This document shows positions 50,298 through 58,584 of a stretch of DNA of 64,000 nt, piece by piece (position 1 is the first letter of the stretch; each line of letters starts with the position of its first letter). Location: positions 620,001-684,000 of the forward strand of contig NZ_LT827021.1 of the NCBI RefSeq assembly GCF_900169505.1. Direction: 5' to 3'. The notes under the pieces are model-generated. The model saw only the letters and a list, made by a program, of their open reading frames with translations. It did not search any database and was not told where the DNA came from. A program made the translations under genes and the position numbers. This DNA comes from Arabiibacter massiliensis. GTDB lineage: Bacteria > Actinomycetota > Coriobacteriia > Coriobacteriales > Eggerthellaceae.

Positions 50298-50936
50298 ATG
50301 GGCGAACAGGAGACGGCGAGCTGCGCGCAGGCGAAGGCCGCGGCCCTGCGCGTTTTGCTCGCGCCCGGGCTCTCCGGCAAGGTGTTCCTGGAAGGCGGGC
50401 TCGTACCGTGGGTGCTCGGCGGCGGGGATTCCGGCCGCGAGCACGGGGATGTCGACTTCTCAGTGCGCCTCACAGACATGCCGGCCATACGCGTGTGGCT
50501 CGAGGCCGAGGGGATCTACGACCCGGACCTCGACTCCCGGCTCCTCGCCTGCAACGCCGCGGCCGAGGACTTCGGCGTGCACGCGCGCGTGGACGGCGTG
50601 CTCGCGAGCTTCGCGCCCTTCTTCGCGCGCGGCGGGGCGCTCGTGCAGCGCAATGCCCAGCACCGCGCGTTCGCCGGCTACGAGGCACTGCTCGAGGCGA
50701 CGATCGAGGGGATCGCCGAGGAGGATTTCGTGGAGATGCGCGAGCTGCCGGACGGCACGAGCATCGGCGTCTCCACCGCGGAGGCCTGCCGCGCGGCGAA
50801 GGTGGCGAGCGCCCGCGAAAAGGATCTCGCCGACGTGGCCGCGCTCGACCGCCTCGGCTGGGACGAAGCGCGCATGGAGCGCGTGATGAAAGCCTTCGCC
50901 ACCATGCAGGTGGCCTGCCCCGCCTACGGGGAGTGA
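50298..50936 (+). CDS. Nucleotidyltransferase-fold protein
   Basis: A 212-residue protein whose segment FLEGGLVPWVLGGGDSGREHGDVDFSV contains the GG and DxD pattern of the polymerase-beta-like nucleotidyltransferase superfamily, with the layout of aminoglycoside/lincosamide adenylyltransferase relatives. Start after GAGGAGG at 50298. It is likely cotranscribed with the TIGR00300 gene. The target (antibiotic, protein or metabolite) is not evident, and no HEPN or antitoxin partner is adjacent. Confidence 0.7.
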   Translation: MGEQETASCAQAKAAALRVLLAPGLSGKVFLEGGLVPWVLGGGDSGREHGDVDFSVRLTDMPAIRVWLEAEGIYDPDLDSRLLACNAAAEDFGVHARVDGVLASFAPFFARGGALVQRNAQHRAFAGYEALLEATIEGIAEEDFVEMRELPDGTSIGVSTAEACRAAKVASAREKDLADVAALDRLGWDEARMERVMKAFATMQVACPAYGE

Positions 50937-50951
50937 CGGACGGCGATCTCC

Positions 50952-51635
50952 TTACACAATCCCTAAGACGATCCCATCCTTCAACTCCCCCAGAACCGCG
51001 ACGTCGTCGGCACACACGCACGCGCAGAGCCGGGCGGCGGGCACGTAGAGGCTCGTCTCGGGCAGCGCCTCCTCAACCCGGTCGGCGAAAGAAGCGGCGA
51101 AGGGGGCGAGGTGATCGCGCAGGAACCTGACCTGGTGATCAGCCAGCTCGGCGGCGCGGCCTTCGCACCCGTCTTGGCACGCCTCCAGGAGCCGATCGGC
51201 CATCCTCTTCATGAAGGACAGCTCGGTCGCCAGGTGGTCGTCGGGCTCGTGGGGATACCCCGTCGCTTCGAGCCCCTCCCTCCGGTAGGCGTGCCGCACC
51301 TCGAGCGTGCTCTTCTGGAACAGGAGGGGCTCGCCGCAGGAGTAGACCGACTCGTGCAACGGCACGCGGGTCTTGCCGGGCACCACGAAGGCGCGCGCGA
51401 AATCGTCCTCGTACGACGACGGCGAACCGGTGAGCCGCCCCGCCAGCTCCGCCTGCGCGTGCGCCGCAGCGCCTTCGCACCCCGCTAGGACGCGGCAGGC
51501 CTCCTCGGCGACCCCGCTTCTCATCACGGAAAAAAGCTCTTCATCGGGAGCGCTCGCGAACACCCTGTGCAGGTAGGCGTAGAGGAAGGCCCTTGCGTGC
51601 AGCAAGTCCTCCCGCTGTGTCATAGCCCGATCCAT
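50952..51635 (-). CDS. TorD/DmsD-type molybdoenzyme chaperone
   Basis: A 227-residue all-helical cytoplasmic protein with the family motif YPHEPDDHLATELSFMKRM. Such chaperones bind the Tat signal of a molybdoenzyme and help load cofactor before export. It is the last gene of a three-gene operon with the Fe-S and catalytic subunits, which fits. GGAGGGATGAGAG precedes ATG 51635. Confidence 0.92.
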   Translation of the reverse strand: MDRAMTQREDLLHARAFLYAYLHRVFASAPDEELFSVMRSGVAEEACRVLAGCEGAAAHAQAELAGRLTGSPSSYEDDFARAFVVPGKTRVPLHESVYSCGEPLLFQKSTLEVRHAYRREGLEATGYPHEPDDHLATELSFMKRMADRLLEACQDGCEGRAAELADHQVRFLRDHLAPFAASFADRVEEALPETSLYVPAARLCACVCADDVAVLGELKDGIVLGIV

Positions 51636-51710
51636 CTCTCATCCCTCCTCTGCTGGACGGCATCCGGCGCGCGAAGGCCTCGCCGCCGGATGCCGTCACG
51701 GACGCGTCTT

Positions 51711-52286
51711 TTAGAGCATGGCCAGGACGAAGTCCTTCTCGAAAGCGGCCTCGCAGGCACCGACGGCGATCGAGGGCTTCGTCTGGGACGGATCGGGAAG
51801 CGCGGCGATCGAGTCGACCGCGTCGGGATGCGCCGCCCTCAGCGCCTCGATGTCGCCGAACTCAAGCGCCCGCATGGGGCAGGAGGCGACGCAGGCGGGT
51901 TGCTCGCCGGCGGCTCGCAGGTCGATGCAGGCGTCGCAGCGGCGGATGACCTTCCGCTCGGCCTCGAGCTGGGGATGTCCGTACGGACAGGCTTTCGCGC
52001 ACATCCCGCAGCCGATGCACTTCTCCTCATCGTGCTGCACGGTGCCGTCTTCCTCGTCGAGATACGTCGCGCCTTGCGGGCAGACCTGCACGCACGCCGG
52101 CGTCTCGCAGTGGTTGCACGCGCCGGAGTAGTGGTACACCGCGGCGGCGGGGTACGCCCCCGTCTCGTAGTCCTCAACCGTTCGAAGGTTGACGCCGAGC
52201 GGCGCGTCATTCTTGTCCTTGCACGCTATCTGGCAGGTCTTGCATCCGATGCACGCCTGCATGTCGAAGTAGAATCCTTGTCTCAT
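51711..52286 (-). CDS. DmsB-like 4Fe-4S electron-transfer subunit
   Basis: A 191-residue ferredoxin-like protein with four cysteine clusters: CIGCKTCQIAC, CNHCETPACVQVCP, CIGCGMCAKACPYG and CDAC...CVASCP. These give four 4Fe-4S centres, as in DmsB/NrfC. It should carry electrons to the catalytic subunit, riding through the Tat pathway with it since it has no signal of its own. 12 nt separate it from the upstream gene. No membrane anchor subunit follows; the chaperone gene does. Confidence 0.93.
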   Translation of the reverse strand: MRQGFYFDMQACIGCKTCQIACKDKNDAPLGVNLRTVEDYETGAYPAAAVYHYSGACNHCETPACVQVCPQGATYLDEEDGTVQHDEEKCIGCGMCAKACPYGHPQLEAERKVIRRCDACIDLRAAGEQPACVASCPMRALEFGDIEALRAAHPDAVDSIAALPDPSQTKPSIAVGACEAAFEKDFVLAML

Positions 52287-52298
52287 CGTTTCGTCCTC

Positions 52299-54920
52299 CT
52301 AGTTCTGGGCGGCGGGGATGCGCGGAGCGACGTCGGCATCGGCGGGAAGGTCCTCCGCGTACTTCTCGATGTTGCAGATGCAGCTGTTCCATCCGGACGT
52401 GCCCTGCCCGGTTTGGATCTGGCCCGTGAGGTAGTTGTCCGAGCCCGCCTTGTCCACCCCGGTCTCCTCGTCCACGTCCACCCACGCGCCATGGGGGACG
52501 CCCACGACGCCGGGCATGAAGCGGTTGGTGACGCAGGCTTTGCGCAGGCTCTTCCCATGGGGGCTCGTTATGAGCACCGTGTCGCCGGCGGCTATCCCCT
52601 TGTCGGCGGCGTCCTGGGCGTTCAGGAACACGGGGTTCTCCCACGCCTCGCGCAGCCATCCGACGTTGTCGAACACGGTATGCGACCGACGCAGGTAGTG
52701 GGGGTTGAACGCCTGGAAGGGGTAGTCGCCCTTGATCCCCGCCTCGAAATCGCTGAACGTGGCCTCGACGCCCTCCCGAGAGGGAATGTAGGTGGGGATG
52801 GCCTCGATGGGCTGGCTGAAGCCGAAGCAGTTGATCTGCTCCTTGAGCCTCTTGGAGTAGATCTCCATCTTGCCGCTCTCGGTGTCGAGGGGGTTGGCCT
52901 CGGGGTCCTCAACAAAGGCCTGGTAGGCGATGTAGCCGTATCCATCCCCGGACGTGCGCTTGACCTGGTACGATCCTTGCTCGATGAACTCGTTGATCGA
53001 GACGACGCCCTCCTGCGGCGCGCCCTCGCACTCCCAGTCGGACACGTCCTGCTCCGTGATGGTGAGGAAGGGCTTGCTCTTGCCCGCCTCGTCGAGGATC
53101 GTCGCGCCCAGGAGCTGGTTGAACAGCGCCTGCTTACCGCTGATCGGGTAGATCTCCGAGCAGTCGACGCCCAGCTTGTCGCCGAGCAGCTTGGCGATCT
53201 CCGCATCCGGCTTGCACTCGAACAAGGGCTCGACGACCTTCGACCAGTACAGCACCATCTCCCTGCCCGTGCCGAGGCTCGAGAAGCCGCCTTCCACCTC
53301 CCACATCGAAGTGATGGGAAGGACGATGTCGGAGTACTTGGCGTTCGTCGTGAGGAACATCGCATGCGACACGACGAACTCGACCTTGCGATGCGCCTCG
53401 ATGCCCTGCGCCTGCCCGTCGGAAGTCTGGAGGCTCGCGCTCATCGCGTCGTGGTAGATCATCTTGATGTCGAGGTCGCGGACCTCTCCGGGCACCTTCT
53501 TCATCATGGTGCCGCCGTAGGTGTACTTCCCCTCGAGGATGGCCTTCCACAGCTCCGTGCGGTTGACGCCCTCGGTCGCCGCGAGCGGATTCGCCACGCT
53601 GCCCTGCCCGGAGTCACCCGGCTTGATGATGCCCGGCCCGCCGTTCATCGCATGCATGTGCGACGAGATCCCGCACATATGGCCGGGCTTGCCGTAGTGG
53701 CCGCCCATCGCCCCGATGGTCATGACCAGCTGCGGAAGCGTGTCGTTGTTATGGGTGCGCGCCGAGCCCCAGGTGAGGAGGATCGCCACGGCGTTGTCCT
53801 TGCCGCAGAGCTCTGCGAGGCGGCGGATCTGCTCGGGAGCCGCGCCGCAGAATCTCGACGCCCACTCGGGGGTCTTCGGAGTGCCGTCGTAGGTTCCCAG
53901 GACGTAGTCCTTGAAGTTGCCGGCCGGATCCTCCCCCTCGGGCATGTGGTCGGCGTCGAAGCCGATGGTGCAGCGGTCGAGGAAGTCCCAGTCGATGAGG
54001 TGCTTCTCGTCGTCCATCTCCAGCATCGCGTAGGCGACGCCGAGCAGAAGCGGCGTGTTCGTCGAAGGCCTCACGGGAATCCACTCGGCGCCCATCATGC
54101 TGTACGTGTCGTTGTAGAAGGGGTCGACGGCCACCATCTTCATGCCGTCTTTCCTCATGTGGTTGAGGTAGTTGCAGGGATTGCCGGGGGCGGACCACGC
54201 GGGGTTCATGCCGAACGTCACGATCACGTCGGTGTTGTCGGCTATGTCGATGCGGTCGTTGATGCCCAAAGCCGGCCATCCGCGGTCGATTCCCACGATG
54301 CTCGAAGTCTGCGCCCACGAACCGTACGAGCCCGTCCCCCATTCGGGCATGTAGCCTCCGAGCAGGGAGAGGACCTTCGACGCCTCGCCGCCGTAGGCGA
54401 GGATGGAGCGGTTGCCGTGCGCGTCGATGATGCGGCGCACCTCGTCGGCGATGTAGGCGATGGCCTCGTCCCAGGAGATGCGCTCCCACTCGTCCCGGCC
54501 GCGCATCTGGCCGTTGGAGCTCTCGCCGCCGCCGGGCTGCCATCCCTTGCGCTTCATCGGGTACTTGAGGCGGTCCTCGGCGAACACCTGCTTTCGCTGG
54601 GAGCGGCCGCGCAGGCAGCCACGGTACTGCGGGCGCTCGATGCTGTCCTCATGCGTGTCGTCGGTCTTCTGGCGGACGATGACGCCGTCCTCGACGAGCA
54701 CCTTGTTGACGCAGCGGCCCCCGCAGTTGTGCCAGCAGGCGGCCGGAACCCACTCGCCTGCGGGCTGTTCCGCTACCGGCTCCGCCTCCCCCACCTGGTT
54801 CGCGCATCCGGCGAGCGCTCCCGTCGCGGCGAGCGCCGCCGTCGCGGCCGATGCGGCCTTCACGAAGCTCCGGCGGCTCAACTCGGTCAGGTGTCGGCCC
54901 GTTTTGGTAGGATGTTCCAT
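52299..54920 (-). CDS. Tat-exported DMSO-reductase-family molybdopterin oxidoreductase
   Basis: An 873-residue catalytic subunit. Tat signal LSRRSFVKAASAATAALA ending in LAGC; N-terminal 4Fe-4S site from CWHNCGGRC plus YRGCLRGRSQRK; molybdopterin-binding domains (ISWDEAIAYIADEVRRII, then NTDVIVTFGMNPAWSAPGN); and the C-terminal cofactor-capping domain with GVPHGAWVDVD. It acts outside the membrane on an unknown acceptor or donor (S-oxide, N-oxide, selenate- or catechol-type). First gene of an operon with the Fe-S subunit and chaperone, divergent from an AraC regulator. Electron entry from quinol needs an anchor encoded elsewhere. Confidence 0.92.
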   Translation of the reverse strand: MEHPTKTGRHLTELSRRSFVKAASAATAALAATGALAGCANQVGEAEPVAEQPAGEWVPAACWHNCGGRCVNKVLVEDGVIVRQKTDDTHEDSIERPQYRGCLRGRSQRKQVFAEDRLKYPMKRKGWQPGGGESSNGQMRGRDEWERISWDEAIAYIADEVRRIIDAHGNRSILAYGGEASKVLSLLGGYMPEWGTGSYGSWAQTSSIVGIDRGWPALGINDRIDIADNTDVIVTFGMNPAWSAPGNPCNYLNHMRKDGMKMVAVDPFYNDTYSMMGAEWIPVRPSTNTPLLLGVAYAMLEMDDEKHLIDWDFLDRCTIGFDADHMPEGEDPAGNFKDYVLGTYDGTPKTPEWASRFCGAAPEQIRRLAELCGKDNAVAILLTWGSARTHNNDTLPQLVMTIGAMGGHYGKPGHMCGISSHMHAMNGGPGIIKPGDSGQGSVANPLAATEGVNRTELWKAILEGKYTYGGTMMKKVPGEVRDLDIKMIYHDAMSASLQTSDGQAQGIEAHRKVEFVVSHAMFLTTNAKYSDIVLPITSMWEVEGGFSSLGTGREMVLYWSKVVEPLFECKPDAEIAKLLGDKLGVDCSEIYPISGKQALFNQLLGATILDEAGKSKPFLTITEQDVSDWECEGAPQEGVVSINEFIEQGSYQVKRTSGDGYGYIAYQAFVEDPEANPLDTESGKMEIYSKRLKEQINCFGFSQPIEAIPTYIPSREGVEATFSDFEAGIKGDYPFQAFNPHYLRRSHTVFDNVGWLREAWENPVFLNAQDAADKGIAAGDTVLITSPHGKSLRKACVTNRFMPGVVGVPHGAWVDVDEETGVDKAGSDNYLTGQIQTGQGTSGWNSCICNIEKYAEDLPADADVAPRIPAAQN

Positions 54921-55022
54921 ATTCCTCTCCTCCCTTGGTCATGGCGGGAAACCTTCCTCGGTGTCCCGTTCCCAGCATATTGACCGCAGGAGAAGTCCGA
55001 AATATATGATCGACCTCGTTTT

Positions 55023-55088
55023 TTGTAAGATCTTGCAATTCTTTCCCGAATTTGGACAATCGCCTTCGAAGTTTGTAAAATATTGCAA
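55023..55088. promoter_or_regulatory. Two 16-bp palindromic sites between the molybdoenzyme operon and araC-type gene
   Basis: TTGTAAGATCTTGCAA (55023-55038) and TTGTAAAATATTGCAA (55073-55088) share 14 of 16 bases, are near-palindromic (TTGYAA-N4-TTRCAA), and lie exactly 50 bp apart in the divergent promoter region. They fit either the AraC protein or an FNR/CRP-family regulator. Confidence 0.75.
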
Positions 55089-55116
55089 TCATCGATCTTG
55101 CATATCCGATAGCGGG

Positions 55117-56070
55117 GTGATCGCTCTGAAGCCGGTCAAATGTTTCGACGACTCGTCCATCCGCGTCCCCTACCTCCATCCCGACGTTCCCGTGATGGTC
55201 GGGAGCATCGATCAGCGCCCTGCGGCTGCCGGCAGGCCGCGAAGGCCCGACGATGCCCCCGTCTGGTACTCCCAGCCTCATTGGCACCCCGAGGTCGAGA
55301 TCGTGCGCATCCGCAGCGGCCGGATGCTCTACCACGTGAACGCGAAGGAGGTGCGGATGAACAGCGGAGACTGCCTTGTCATCAATTCCCGGCGCATCCA
55401 TTTCGCAGAGCCGCTCGACACGTCCGGCTGCTCCTACGACATCCTGCTGTTCGCCCCCGAGGGGCTGCTGGCGAACGAGGCGCTCGTGTCGCTATACGTA
55501 GAGCCGCTCGTCGAGCTCGACGCGTTCGACTTCCTGCGCCTGCCCGTCGGACAGGAGGAGGCCGCGAAGGTACGGGAGGCCTTCGACAGGCTCCAAACCC
55601 TCGTGGAGGGGCAGCCCTACGCCTTCGAGCTCGAATGCTCCCTGGAGGCCGCCCGGCTGTGGACGATGCTGGTCGCCCGGCGCAGGGCCGATATCCCCTT
55701 CGCGCGCAGGGTCCCGCAAGAAGAGCTGGCCTCGGTCAAATCCATGGTCTCCTATGTCAAGGAGAACCACGCGGCGAAAGTCACCTTGTCCGATATCGCC
55801 CAGGCGGGACAGACGAGCAAAACCAAATGCTCCCAGCTGTTCAAGGAGTACCTCGACGCCTCCCCCATCGATTTCCTCATCACGTTCCGGCTCGAACGAA
55901 GCAGGGCGCTCCTCGACCGGACGGACACGCCCATAGCCGACGTTGCGAGCGGATGCGGCTTCTCCTCGCAAGGGTACTACTCGAAGGCATTCCGGCAGAG
56001 ATACGGAACGACCCCGAGCGATTACAGGAAGAATCGGACCGGAGAAGAGCACGGCGAAACAGCGCTTTGA
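55117..56070 (+). CDS. AraC family transcriptional regulator
   Basis: About 317 residues. The N-terminal cupin-like ligand domain (WYSQPHWHPEVEIVRIRSGR, then MNSGDCLVINSRRIHFAEPL) is followed by a two-HTH AraC DNA-binding domain (VTLSDIAQAGQTSKTKCSQL and IADVASGCGFSSQGYYSKAF). The frame is open further upstream, but the divergent promoter region is there; GTG 55117 is my best start, with ATG 55192 as a shorter option that would trim the cupin. Divergence from the molybdoenzyme operon with paired palindromes between them points to direct control of that operon. Confidence 0.87.
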   Translation: MIALKPVKCFDDSSIRVPYLHPDVPVMVGSIDQRPAAAGRPRRPDDAPVWYSQPHWHPEVEIVRIRSGRMLYHVNAKEVRMNSGDCLVINSRRIHFAEPLDTSGCSYDILLFAPEGLLANEALVSLYVEPLVELDAFDFLRLPVGQEEAAKVREAFDRLQTLVEGQPYAFELECSLEAARLWTMLVARRRADIPFARRVPQEELASVKSMVSYVKENHAAKVTLSDIAQAGQTSKTKCSQLFKEYLDASPIDFLITFRLERSRALLDRTDTPIADVASGCGFSSQGYYSKAFRQRYGTTPSDYRKNRTGEEHGETAL

Positions 56071-56096
56071 ATGGCGCTTCACCCCTGCAGGTAGCG

Positions 56097-56900
56097 CTAC
56101 CCCAGCCCGAGCGCGCCGGCGACGACCCAGGCCATCGCGGCGACCCACAGCACAGTCACGGCGACGCGCACGCCGCTGGGCACGCGCAGGTTCTTCGCGG
56201 GGATCATGAACATGGCGATGAGGCCGCCGAGCGCGCCGCCGAGGTGCCCGCTCACGGAGATACCCGGCACGAGGAGCGTGTAGACCACGTTGACGCCGAT
56301 GATGGCGAGCATGCTCTTGCTGTACTGGGCGAACACGTGCCGGTTGCCCTTGTGCAGCACGCCGAGCAGCGCCACGGCCACGAACAGGGCGAACACGCTG
56401 GTGGACGCGCCCGCGCTCACGGTGGGCATGCCGCCCGCAAGCACGTCGGCCAGATACGACACGGCGTTGCCCGTGATGCCGCCCACGAAGTAGAGCGCCA
56501 GGAAGTTGCCGCGGCCGAGCACGCGCTCGAGCACCTCGCCCACGCTGTAGAGCGCCACCATGTTGAAGCCGAGGTGCATGAGGTCCATATGCAGGAACAT
56601 CGGCGTGATGAAGCGGAAGAGCTCGCCTGCCTGCACGAGCGGCGCGTACATGGCGCCCATGTCCACGAGCACGATCGTGGGGATGTCGAGCGATGCCCCC
56701 ATGCGCGCGCCGGCGAGCGCGGAGATAGCCGCCTCGACGGCGAACACGATCACGTTGAGCGCGATGAGCGCGAGCGTGACCAGCCGGAACCGGTTGCGTT
56801 TGAGGAAGCTCGGGCGGTTCGCGTCCATCATGCGCTTGAGCTGCTCGTCGTCGATGACGGGCCTCGAGGGCGCGTCGGGGTCGTTCACACGGTACGCCAC
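56097..56900 (-). CDS. Rhomboid intramembrane serine protease
   Basis: A 267-residue membrane protein with about six to seven helices. The catalytic dyad is intact: S166 in SAGASTSVFAL and H219 in SVSGHLGGALGG; FLHMDLMHLGFNM supplies the oxyanion-side His and Asn. An acidic/basic cytoplasmic N-terminus of ~35 residues precedes the first helix. Start is GTG 56900 after GAAGGAG. It ends 26 bp from the convergent AraC gene. Substrates unknown. Confidence 0.92.
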   Translation of the reverse strand: MAYRVNDPDAPSRPVIDDEQLKRMMDANRPSFLKRNRFRLVTLALIALNVIVFAVEAAISALAGARMGASLDIPTIVLVDMGAMYAPLVQAGELFRFITPMFLHMDLMHLGFNMVALYSVGEVLERVLGRGNFLALYFVGGITGNAVSYLADVLAGGMPTVSAGASTSVFALFVAVALLGVLHKGNRHVFAQYSKSMLAIIGVNVVYTLLVPGISVSGHLGGALGGLIAMFMIPAKNLRVPSGVRVAVTVLWVAAMAWVVAGALGLG

Positions 56901-57045
56901 GTGCTGGCTCCTTCGATTGGTCGGGTACGTGGAAACCCGACCATCCTACCATGAGGGAGCGCGGCGGGGCATGCGCCGCAGAGCGACGTCTCGCGATCAC
57001 CAGAAAACCCTCGCGCCCGCTCCCGCTGCATCATGTCGCATCAGT

Positions 57046-57087
57046 CATTTACATAAATAGTCCTTAATGGTACTATTTGTGTAAATG
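57046..57087 (+). promoter_or_regulatory. Palindromic, probably leaderless promoter of the toxin-antitoxin pair
   Basis: TTTACA (57048-57053) and TACTAT (57071-57076, extended by an upstream TG) have a 17-bp spacer. A 16-bp inverted repeat with one mismatch (57046-57061 and 57072-57087) runs from the -35 through the start codon. Transcription should begin within two bases of ATG 57085, and there is no ribosome binding site. Confidence 0.8.
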
Positions 57088-57795
57088 ACAACGACCTCAA
57101 ACATATCAGGCTATCTTTCAACCGCTGAAGCCTCGCACGTTCTCGGCTCAACCTCGCACCACGTCGCCCGCCTCGCACGCGATGGCGAGATAGCCTCCCT
57201 GAGAACCGCTGGCGACGCGCTGTTGGTCGACGCCTCCTCTCTCTACGTGTACAAGCAGATCAGCAGGGGGAAAGGGAGGCCTTTTTCAAATCGCATGGCG
57301 TTTGCAGCGCTCTGGGAGCTTTCAGGGTTGGAGGCGCCATGGCTTTCTTATGCCCAAAGGCGGCGGCTGCGCATAAAGCTCGCCGATACGACGGCGGAAG
57401 ATCTCGTATGGGTCACCCGCAAGCGGGCCGTCGAGAGGCGGTATCGCGCGAGCGCCTCGTTTCTCCCCCGCATCAAGGAACGAATGATCCTGTCTGGCCG
57501 AACCCGGGAAACGTCGGGTGCCCTTGGCCTCGTAGCCAGCGACGACGTGGTTGAGGGCTATGCCCGCCTCGATGATCTTGCCGACCTAGCTCGTTCCTTC
57601 TTTCTTGAAGATGATCCTAGGGGGAATGTGGTCGTGCATGCGGAGGACTGGCTACCGGATGTCGAGGGAAGCACCATGCCCGAAGCGGTTGTTGCCGTGG
57701 ATCTCGCGGCTTCGCTCGACACGCGGGGAAGAAGCGCCGGACTCGCCAAGCTGAAGGAGCTGATCGATGGATACGCCAACGGTTCAGATAGTTGA
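57085..57795 (+). CDS. AbiEi-like HTH antitoxin
   Basis: A 236-residue protein. Residues ~10-58 form a winged/MerR-like helix-turn-helix (YLSTAEASHVLGSTSHHVAR, then LARDGEIASLRTAGDALLVD), followed by a helical, mixed domain without recognised motifs. It overlaps the start of the nucleotidyltransferase gene by 29 nt. This order, DNA-binding protein then nucleotidyltransferase, is that of AbiE-type (type IV) toxin-antitoxin systems, in which AbiEi represses its own promoter at inverted repeats. The palindrome at 57046-57087 fits that exactly. The family call is by architecture, not by strong motif. Confidence 0.7.
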   Translation: MTTTSNISGYLSTAEASHVLGSTSHHVARLARDGEIASLRTAGDALLVDASSLYVYKQISRGKGRPFSNRMAFAALWELSGLEAPWLSYAQRRRLRIKLADTTAEDLVWVTRKRAVERRYRASASFLPRIKERMILSGRTRETSGALGLVASDDVVEGYARLDDLADLARSFFLEDDPRGNVVVHAEDWLPDVEGSTMPEAVVAVDLAASLDTRGRSAGLAKLKELIDGYANGSDS

Positions 57796-58495
57796 AAGCA
57801 TTCCAGCTTGGAAGACGGTCCTCGATGTCGCCGCATCGGCACCGCAAGGATCCTGGATCCTCGTGGGCGGCCTCATGACGCAGGCCCATGCCGCTCTTTG
57901 CGGTCGAACCTCTCGAGCCACAAAGGACGTGGATGTGCTGGTCGACCTCATCGCGCACCCTTCGAACGTCTCAGGAGTCATGCAAAGCCTCAGGCGCTTG
58001 GGTTTCGAGCCGCAGGAGCCGGGGCTCAGGGGAAGCCCCTTTCATCGCACTGTCAAAGACGGCATGATCGTCGACGTGCTGGTTGCGGATCACCTGCCTT
58101 CAGGAAGAAAGCAGCATGCGAGGGTGAATCGCTGGCCGATGATGGAAACGCCCGGTGGAGCGCAGGCTATCGAGAGGCGCATGAAGGTGGTGCTTGCCTC
58201 TGAGAGCCGTCAGGCCGTTATCGAGATGCCCAATCTGCTAGGCGCGATCGTGCTCAAAACCGCCGCATGGATGACCGATGGGAAAGACCGTCATCGGCAT
58301 CTTGAAGACGTCGCCTTGTTAGCAAGCCTTGCGAGCGATCATGCGACCATGCTCGAAAGCATCCACGGATCGGATCGGAGCAGAATACGCTCTGCAGCAG
58401 AGGCGTTGGCAAGCCCGAATGAGCCCGCATGGCTCCTTCTTCCAGAGGATATGCGCGTTGCGGGCAGATTGACCTTGCGCATCCTTTCGAGCTAG
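57767..58495 (+). CDS. AbiEii-like nucleotidyltransferase (putative toxin)
   Basis: A 242-residue protein with the nucleotidyltransferase pattern VGGLMTQAHAALCGR...TKDVDVLVD: paired glycines (34-35) and the metal-binding D54xD56. MIVDVLVADHLP supplies the likely third aspartate. It is the second gene of the pair, started by AAGGAG inside the antitoxin gene. AbiEii-type toxins transfer nucleotides to tRNA; by analogy this would be growth-inhibiting or an abortive-infection effector. Inferred. Confidence 0.72.
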   Translation: MDTPTVQIVESIPAWKTVLDVAASAPQGSWILVGGLMTQAHAALCGRTSRATKDVDVLVDLIAHPSNVSGVMQSLRRLGFEPQEPGLRGSPFHRTVKDGMIVDVLVADHLPSGRKQHARVNRWPMMETPGGAQAIERRMKVVLASESRQAVIEMPNLLGAIVLKTAAWMTDGKDRHRHLEDVALLASLASDHATMLESIHGSDRSRIRSAAEALASPNEPAWLLLPEDMRVAGRLTLRILSS

Positions 58496-58540
58496 CGCGC
58501 CCGCTCCCGCGGCGCGGTGCCGATCGGGCGCGCGGCGCGC

Positions 58541-58546
58541 TATAAT
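58541..58546 (+). promoter_or_regulatory. -10 box of the CmpB-like pair
   Basis: TATAAT, 38 bp before the ATG at 58585; the -35 is not clear. Confidence 0.45.
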
Positions 58547-58584
58547 CATCGAAGCGATCCGCCCCAACGGTTTGGAGTCCGCCC

